Assembly (NCBI GenBank): GCA_902386085.1
Contig: CABMIA010000014.1
Coordinates: 1 to 10,746 of the forward strand
Length of the DNA stretch: 10,746 nucleotides
Direction of reading: 5' to 3'
Source: an uncultured archaeon
GTDB taxonomy: Archaea > Halobacteriota > Methanosarcinia > Methanosarcinales > Methanoperedenaceae
Under the pieces are notes generated by a model that made no database searches, was not told where the DNA came from, and saw only the letters and a list, made by a program, of their open reading frames with translations. This document shows, piece after piece, positions 6,162 through 10,746 of this stretch. Position numbers and translations under genes: made by a program. Position 1 is the first letter of the stretch. The number at the start of each line of letters is the position of its first letter.

Positions 6162-7136
6162 ATGATTTTGAATGGCGAAGGGCAAATTAGCATTGACTTT
6201 CTACTGGGGATCAGCCTGTTCCTTCTCACCTTCGGGTTCGTAATCCAGTTCATACCGGGTCTATTTATATCGGTATCCGGAGAAGGAAGCCTGAACTCGG
6301 TTGCCTACCGGACAGCCAACATACTCGCAGAAGATCCGGGGTGGTGGGAAAATAATACCCAAAACGGCACGGACTGGGAGATGCACACGGAAAATATAAG
6401 CAGGATAGGCCTGGCCATGGACAAAACTCCCGGCACAAGGCAGACACGGACGCCAAAAATGCTGGATAAGACAAAAATACAACAGGCCCTGAAATTGAAT
6501 GAAAGCATTCTCACAAAAAAACTTGGCTTATACGACAGGATCAGCGGTACCCAGGTAGATTACGGCTACAACATCTCGCTCCTTGAACAAAGCGGCAATA
6601 TCATAGTAATGAACGGTTCCGTTGTATCTTTTGGAGAGGAACCGCCCATATCACAGGGCATAACCAAAATAACAAGACAGGTACTGGTGGAAACAGGCAA
6701 CATATCAAGCTTTGGATTTGACGAATTAACCAATGAACCACCATTAGCAGAAGACAAAGCGCTTTTTAACATCAGCGGACCCCAGAGTGAGGATGTGGTA
6801 ATACAGATAATAGATTTTAATGTAACAGTTCCAGGTGCTGCAAGTTTCAATAATGCAAAATTGGATGGCAGCGACCTTACCACGGACTCAGATTACATTG
6901 CATACAAGAGGACAAATGTCACTGATTTTTTTATATATTCTGATCCATTGAACAATACGGACACACTCAGGTTAATATTTAACCACACACTGTTCCCATT
7001 AAAAACAACTTATCAGTTAGAACTCAAATTCACTCAAATGGACTTTACACGGACAGGGCCTCCGTATATTGAATATGCAGCCAGGGTAGAACCCCTCTAT
7101 GAACCTGCGTCTCTCGTTCTGAAGGTGTGGAAATGA
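6162..7136 (+). CDS. Pilin-like secreted protein with class III leader (DUF7287-like N-terminus)
   Basis: This is the first gene of a five-gene overlapping cluster and encodes 324 residues. The leader is very short (MILNGEG), with expected prepilin-peptidase cleavage at G7/Q8. Then comes QISIDFLLGISLFLL, a class III motif with aspartate where glutamate is usual, and one hydrophobic helix (about 13-36). The n-region has no basic residue, which is atypical. The segment to about residue 180 (VAYRTANILAEDPGWW..., GLYDRISGTQVDYGYNISL..., KITRQVLVE) resembles the haloarchaeal family I recall as DUF7287. That label is from memory and needs a profile search. Residues about 185-324 are an additional beta-rich region with several N-glycosylation sequons (for example NVT at 220 and 252, NHT at 274). 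It is predicted to lie outside the membrane as a minor pilin or pseudopilin-like component. The stop overlaps the next start (ATGA). Confidence 0.75.
   Translation: MILNGEGQISIDFLLGISLFLLTFGFVIQFIPGLFISVSGEGSLNSVAYRTANILAEDPGWWENNTQNGTDWEMHTENISRIGLAMDKTPGTRQTRTPKMLDKTKIQQALKLNESILTKKLGLYDRISGTQVDYGYNISLLEQSGNIIVMNGSVVSFGEEPPISQGITKITRQVLVETGNISSFGFDELTNEPPLAEDKALFNISGPQSEDVVIQIIDFNVTVPGAASFNNAKLDGSDLTTDSDYIAYKRTNVTDFFIYSDPLNNTDTLRLIFNHTLFPLKTTYQLELKFTQMDFTRTGPPYIEYAARVEPLYEPASLVLKVWK
7123..7127 (+). promoter_or_regulatory. Ribosome-binding site deciding the start of the second pilin-like gene
   Basis: AGGTG stands 5 bases before the ATG at 7133 and lies inside the end of the previous gene. 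It overlaps the alternative in-frame GTG at 7127, which it rules against. Confidence 0.6.
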
Positions 7137-7645
7137 ACGAACAAGCCCAGATCCACACCATTGAAGGATTTTTTGCCGCAGGTCTGATGGTCTTGACAGT
7201 TACACTCATAACCAGGAGTTCTGTTATCATCACCCCCCAAAGCGAGATTGCCATGGACGTACAGCTTAAACAGCTTGCGGATGATACCCTGGGGATGCTT
7301 GATAAGGCACCTGGAACTGCCATACAGTTCAACCTGACAGAACTTGTGGCAGGCTGGAATATGACAGAAGCAACTCCGCAAAGCAACAGTCTCCATGCGC
7401 TCGACACTGAAATGGACAGGCAGCTGAATGGCGTTATGTACAATATTGATTTTGCATATGCCGAAAACGGTACGCTTACGGTAAAGCACGCTATAATCCA
7501 CGGCGCACCTGTTGGGAATTCCGTGGTTACCACCCGCCTTGTAACGCTTTACAACTCTACAGTAATGCAAGCTGGCGGCGCATGGAACGTATCATCAAGT
7601 GATTTAAAAGTTGTAGAGGTGAGGCTTGTAGCATGGCGAGTGTAA
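7133..7645 (+). CDS. Pilin-like secreted protein (DUF7288-like)
   Basis: This 170-residue protein starts MNEQAQIHTIEGFFAAGL. Cleavage is plausible between A5 and Q6, leaving an N-terminus with an acidic residue (E11) at the head of a hydrophobic helix (about 12-28), as in prepilins. The pattern AQ-x-x-TIEGFFA closely resembles the haloarchaeal family I recall as DUF7288 (GQ-x-x-TLEGF). The remainder looks like a small alpha/beta pilin-type head with a few N-glycosylation sequons (for example NLT and NMT in the middle, NSS near the end). The ATG chosen forms an ATGA overlap with the preceding stop. The GTG six bases earlier lies in the ribosome-binding site. It is likely to be co-translated with its neighbours and inserted in the cytoplasmic membrane with the head outside. 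The specific function is not recognised. Confidence 0.73.
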   Translation: MNEQAQIHTIEGFFAAGLMVLTVTLITRSSVIITPQSEIAMDVQLKQLADDTLGMLDKAPGTAIQFNLTELVAGWNMTEATPQSNSLHALDTEMDRQLNGVMYNIDFAYAENGTLTVKHAIIHGAPVGNSVVTTRLVTLYNSTVMQAGGAWNVSSSDLKVVEVRLVAWRV

Positions 7646-8085
7646 TTGATGACACCGGCGGCCAGTGGATAGCGCTTTCAGGGCTGGCAATATCCCTGTC
7701 GCTGGTTCTGGTTGCAGTTCTCATAAACCAGGCCGCTGTAACAGACTACTACTCATCCTACGCAGCCCTTGAATTCCCAAAAGAACAGATAAGGGAAATC
7801 ACAACGCAGACGCAGGAAAGCGCAAAAGGTGCTGCGCAACTTGCATGGGAGCTTAACAATGCAAGCAATGAGACCGTACTATCCAACTTCACGGCGCTTC
7901 TTGGCAGTTACAATGCACAAACGAGCATGATTTACGCAGTTCACGGTGAGACATTAAACATCACTTTAGTAAAATCGGCATTCAATTCCACTCATGATAT
8001 CGACATAATATGGTTGAACATAAGCTACAATGACGGCACCACACGTTATGCTTCAGAACCCGAAATAATAGAGGTGAAACAATGA
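7633..8085 (+). CDS. Pilin-like secreted protein (DUF7261-like)
   Basis: This 150-residue protein has an acidic leader, MASVIDDTGG, then QWIALSGLAISLSLVLVAVLIN, a single hydrophobic helix (about 12-33). G10/Q11 is a possible prepilin-peptidase site, but there is no acidic residue at the start of the helix, so the class III signal is degenerate and uncleaved anchoring is also possible. The N-terminus resembles the haloarchaeal family I recall as DUF7261 ('RGQ-LxLVAA...'). The region after the helix is helical and charged (about 45-85), followed by beta-rich sequence with several sequons. The start lies 13 bases inside the previous gene with GAGG 8 bases upstream; the end overlaps the next gene by four bases (ATGA). 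The function is not recognised; context suggests a component of the pilin-like complex. Confidence 0.7.
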   Translation: MASVIDDTGGQWIALSGLAISLSLVLVAVLINQAAVTDYYSSYAALEFPKEQIREITTQTQESAKGAAQLAWELNNASNETVLSNFTALLGSYNAQTSMIYAVHGETLNITLVKSAFNSTHDIDIIWLNISYNDGTTRYASEPEIIEVKQ

Positions 8086-8525
8086 AACTGTTTACCAGCA
8101 GCGAGGATGCCGTGTCTATGACTCTGGCTTACATCCTTTTTTCGGGAATATTCATAGTTTTCTCCGTAATAATACTTATAAATGCGAATGACCTGTTGAT
8201 AAAAGGTCCAAGCAATATTGTGGTGAAGGAACAGTACAGGGGAATAGGAAATATGATAAGCTCCACAGTTACGGACATGTATCTCGTAGCCCCCGAGAAC
8301 GGATACATTGAAACAGAATATAAAGTACCTGCGGAGATCGGAAGGGAAACATACACAATTAACGCCGATCTGGCAAGTACGGACGAGATTATAGATATCA
8401 ATTCCACATCATCTGAGAAAAGTGTCAGTGTTACAATAAACGGTATTGCAAGTTCAATGCCTATAAACGGCACCGCATATAGCAGCACGTCTACCCACAG
8501 GATAAGTTATGAATCAAGAAGATAA
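8082..8525 (+). CDS. Pilin-like secreted protein (DUF7266-like)
   Basis: This 147-residue protein has an N-terminus of the 'AVS' pilin type: SSEDAVSMTLAYILFSGIFI, with likely processing around A10/V11 and one helix (about 13-34). After the helix comes a charged stretch and a beta-rich domain containing YKVPAEIGRETYTINADL. That domain resembles the 'P...G..Y.I' strand pair of the haloarchaeal family I recall as DUF7266. It begins in the ATGA overlap with the gene before, with GAGGTG 5 bases upstream. It ends 17 bases inside the next gene, the longest overlap in the cluster, which argues for obligate co-translation. It is probably a membrane-anchored minor pilin or pseudopilin-like subunit. The family name is from memory. 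Confidence 0.72.
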   Translation: MKLFTSSEDAVSMTLAYILFSGIFIVFSVIILINANDLLIKGPSNIVVKEQYRGIGNMISSTVTDMYLVAPENGYIETEYKVPAEIGRETYTINADLASTDEIIDINSTSSEKSVSVTINGIASSMPINGTAYSSTSTHRISYESRR

Positions 8526-9240
8526 CAGGAAAGAATCTGCCGTGATTGAAACCATGGGATTCATCTATATCTTTGCAATAGTAATACTTTCCATGAGCAT
8601 GATATATGTTGCCGGCTACCCTATGCTCCGTTCAAGTATGGATGAAAGTATTTTTGAAAGTACAGAGCAGAGTTTCATACTGCTCCAGAGTGACATGAAA
8701 ATGGTGGCGTTCGATCAGGTTCCGTTAAAAAGCCTGCAGATTCAACTCCAAGACGCTGCCCTCCTGGCTACAGAGAATTCAAACCTCACAATTGAGTATG
8801 GAGACGAATCCCTGTACCTGGTTACAGGAGAGATCGAATACCAGAAAAATGAAAAGTCTCTTACATATGAAGATGGCGGCATATGGAAACGATACACCGA
8901 AGGAAGTATAAAGGTCTCAAGCCCACGCTTTTACACAAGCACTATGAACGGGACCAATATAACCACCATAGGTGTTGTCCAGGTACAGGGAGATTCAGTA
9001 ATAAGCGGCAATGGTATCGTCACACTCAACATGAAATACAACGAAACCATCATTAATAAGACCTCAGGCCCGGTGAACGTAACACTTCGAATCAACAGCA
9101 CTTATGCTCCGGAATGGAAAAGCTACCTTGAAAGCATAGGTTTTACCACAGCAGATTCCACAGGCTCATATCTTGCAGCATGGCAGAACAACACCATGCT
9201 GGTCGTTGGACGACACCTGGTAGATGTAGATATTACCTGA
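8509..9240 (+). CDS. Pilin-like secreted protein (DUF7289-like)
   Basis: This is the last gene of the overlapping cluster and encodes 243 residues. The leader MNQEDNRKESA is followed by VIETMGFIYIFAIVILSMSMI, an 'AV-x-E' prepilin-like site with a hydrophobic helix (about 13-35). The next region (VAGYPMLRSSMDESIFESTEQSFILLQSDMKMVAFDQVPLKSLQIQL...) is a long amphipathic helix followed by a beta-rich head. It resembles the haloarchaeal family I recall as DUF7289, where a 'NNAERAF..LA' helix occupies the same place. The head has several N-glycosylation sequons (NGT, NIT, NET, NKT, NVT, NST). AGGA at 8499-8502 serves as ribosome-binding site inside the previous gene. The stop at 9240 is followed by 131 bases with a new promoter, so the cluster probably ends here. 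Confidence 0.73.
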   Translation: MNQEDNRKESAVIETMGFIYIFAIVILSMSMIYVAGYPMLRSSMDESIFESTEQSFILLQSDMKMVAFDQVPLKSLQIQLQDAALLATENSNLTIEYGDESLYLVTGEIEYQKNEKSLTYEDGGIWKRYTEGSIKVSSPRFYTSTMNGTNITTIGVVQVQGDSVISGNGIVTLNMKYNETIINKTSGPVNVTLRINSTYAPEWKSYLESIGFTTADSTGSYLAAWQNNTMLVVGRHLVDVDIT

Positions 9241-9334
9241 GTAACGTGAATCTGTAAAGGTCTGAAGAACTTCTGTAATTTCTATGATAATCATTATTAT
9301 CTAAATGAAAAAGTATTTACCAGCTCATGTTTAC

Positions 9335-9344
9335 CTATAAAATA
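9335..9344 (+). promoter_or_regulatory. Putative TATA box of the Ig-repeat protein gene
   Basis: CTATAAAATA is a good archaeal TATA box centred about 32 bases before the ATG at 9372. An AGAAGGG stretch (9358-9363 region) next to the start could act as ribosome-binding site or lie at the transcription start. It indicates a transcript separate from the pilin-like cluster. Confidence 0.55.
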
Positions 9345-9371
9345 GTAACTATTTGAAAGAAGGGTATACTA

Positions 9372-10746
9372 ATGAGCTTAATCAAACTAATTTTCACGCT
9401 CACTTTAGCAATGATGCTCACAGGACTGGCTGCAGGCGCAGATGTACAAATCGCGTCTTATCCATCCCAGGCAACAGTAAATGAAAGTGCCAACATAACC
9501 GTACTGGTTTTGCAAAATTTTACTCCCATGAACAATACACTTATCAACTTCACTACAAATCTCGGCATACTCAGCACGGCGTCGGCATATACTAATTCCA
9601 TGGGCCTGGCTGTGATAAGCATAAATTCAACCGCCTCAGGCATTGCTACTGTGAATGCAAGTGCCCAAGATGCCTATAATACAACGAATGTGACATTCCT
9701 TTCCGGGAAGCCAGCATTAATATCAGTTAATGTTACCCAAAACCCGCTTGTGGCAGGCAACACCACAATTGTTAACCTGACAATGTATGACCGGTATAAT
9801 AACATCAATTCAACCGCAGACGTAGATATTAACATTTCAATATCAGATGTTCTTGGTATAATTAATTACACTGTGAACCTGACGCGGGCGCCACCAGGTC
9901 TTACGGAGTTCCAGGTTAATCGGACCGGTTTTAATATGACCGATCAGGCAGCGGTCTCAACTGACATTCTACTGGTTTTCAATTCAACCCTTGCCGGGTC
10001 CATAAATATCAAAGTAAGTTCAAACAGCGTGGTCAACTTTACTAACATAAGTTTCCTGCCAGGGGAAGTTTATGATTTTGACGTATATTGCGATGATCTC
10101 ACCTGCAACCGCATTGTGAATCATACGGTCAACATAACTGTTGAATCCTATGATGTTTATAAAAATCCGGTAAACGGAACTGTGTTTTCCTTCAATGCGT
10201 CCCCGCCGCCTTCCACAAAATTTAACAGCCCGGTTGAGTATAATTCACTGGAATTCACCCCCGATATTACAGCAACACGTCTTGACGGGACAACCTCAAC
10301 CGTTTTTAGAACAGATAAGCGGGCGGGCGATAACGCCATATACATATCTTCAGGAAACTTCAATAAAACTTACACAGTTTCCGGGGAAGCAGATGTTCCT
10401 TCAGACATTTTCCTCAGCCACAGTCCGGATTTTGTCTATGCAAATAACAGGGATGCTTACAGCCTGACAGCCCAGGTCGTTGACCAATTCCGGAACCCTG
10501 TGCTGCCTGAGGGATTGTCATTGACAAAAAAGGTACACTTTATCGGCTCAAGCCAAACGTATGTTCTTCTCAACGAAAGCGGGGCAGCAACAACGCTCGT
10601 GGGACCTACGCTTTTCATAGAAACAGTAAACATCAGCGCGGTTTATAACGAAGGGGGCAGTGATACCTCTATCATGAATCGCACACACCTGAGTTTTTTT
10701 CCGGGGCGCCTGAGCAGGTTCGTATTTTACCCGAATCCGGATACGG
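9372..10746 (+). CDS. Large secreted Ig-like (Big_1/invasin-like) repeat surface protein (3'-partial)
   Basis: The frame starts at ATG 9372 and stays open to the window end, giving 458 residues with no stop. Residues 1-23 form a Sec signal peptide (MSLIKLIFTLTLAMMLTGLAAGA). What follows is a chain of beta-sandwich modules, about 24-108, 113-226, 230-338, 343-440 and the start of another at 444. Module one follows the Big_1/invasin pattern closely: a strand, then 'NNTLINFTTNLGIL', 'T...G.A...I' and 'ATVNASA'. Later modules repeat the cue 'V.DQFRNPV' or 'YDVYKNPV'. There are more than 20 N-glycosylation sequons, typical of an archaeal surface protein. Only two cysteines are seen (C240 and C245, in one module), and they could form a local disulphide. 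Adhesion or cell-surface structure is the likely role. Its position after the pilin-like cluster suggests the same surface system. The C-terminal anchor is outside the window. Confidence 0.8.
   Translation, partial: MSLIKLIFTLTLAMMLTGLAAGADVQIASYPSQATVNESANITVLVLQNFTPMNNTLINFTTNLGILSTASAYTNSMGLAVISINSTASGIATVNASAQDAYNTTNVTFLSGKPALISVNVTQNPLVAGNTTIVNLTMYDRYNNINSTADVDINISISDVLGIINYTVNLTRAPPGLTEFQVNRTGFNMTDQAAVSTDILLVFNSTLAGSINIKVSSNSVVNFTNISFLPGEVYDFDVYCDDLTCNRIVNHTVNITVESYDVYKNPVNGTVFSFNASPPPSTKFNSPVEYNSLEFTPDITATRLDGTTSTVFRTDKRAGDNAIYISSGNFNKTYTVSGEADVPSDIFLSHSPDFVYANNRDAYSLTAQVVDQFRNPVLPEGLSLTKKVHFIGSSQTYVLLNESGAATTLVGPTLFIETVNISAVYNEGGSDTSIMNRTHLSFFPGRLSRFVFYPNPDT

Noticed and set aside
7127..7132. 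Upstream GTG start for the second pilin-like gene
   Set aside because: It overlaps the AGGTG ribosome-binding site that serves the ATG at 7133, and the ATG gives the usual ATGA junction.
9286..9301. A/T-only inverted repeat (GATAAT, 4-base loop, ATTATC) as a terminator of the pilin-like cluster
   Set aside because: The stem is weak and is not followed by a T run. The region may still end the transcript, but the sequence does not show it.
1..10746. tRNA or rRNA genes, CRISPR arrays, insertion sequences, attachment sites
   Set aside because: No cloverleaf-like gene, regularly spaced repeat array, transposase-like protein or terminal inverted repeat was found by eye; nearly all of the window is explained by coding sequence.

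Overview
This window is archaeal chromosome, most likely from the class Methanosarcinia (Methanosarcinales, Methanoperedens or another ANME-2-like lineage); the genus cannot be fixed from sequence alone. The evidence is an archaeal-type PheT without the bacterial C-terminal anticodon domain, a TrmB-family regulator, COG1361 S-layer-type and HAE3-type RND membrane proteins, proteins with class III (prepilin) leaders, TATA-box promoters about 25-30 bases before several starts, and apparently leaderless genes mixed with genes that have GAGG/GGTG ribosome-binding sites. No RNA gene, CRISPR array or mobile element was seen.

Layout. (1) Bases 1-907, plus strand: the C-terminal part of pheT. (2) Bases 902-4521, minus strand: a tightly packed three-gene operon, read right to left. 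Two half-size RND-superfamily transporter subunits, separated by one base, are followed after 4 bases by a secreted, membrane-anchored COG1361 protein. (3) Bases 4522-4641: a divergent promoter with a 24-bp near-perfect palindrome midway between two identical TATA-like 10-mers. (4) Bases 4642-5484, plus strand: a TrmB-like regulator, probably the regulator of the transporter operon and of itself. (5) Bases 5474-6028, minus strand: an archaeal type IV pilin of the DUF1628/Pilin_N type. (6) Bases 6162-9240, plus strand: five overlapping genes for small secreted single-pass proteins with prepilin-like N-termini. In order and in leader type they resemble the haloarchaeal families I remember as DUF7287, DUF7288, DUF7261, DUF7266 and DUF7289. 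(7) Bases 9372 to the end: the N-terminal 458 residues of a large secreted protein of repeated Ig-like (Big_1/invasin-like) modules, still open at the window edge.

How the genes may work together (inference). The left half is a regulated envelope-transport unit: two RND half-transporters that could pair as a heteromer, plus a surface protein, under a dedicated TrmB-like switch. The right half is a surface-appendage locus: one major-type pilin facing a co-translated set of five pilin-like (minor pilin or pseudopilin-like) proteins, followed by an adhesin-like Ig-repeat protein. The assembly ATPase, the TadC-like platform and the prepilin peptidase are not in the window. The items most worth a second look are the five-gene pilin-like cassette, the complementary D-F / E-Y pairs in the two RND halves, and the symmetric operator.
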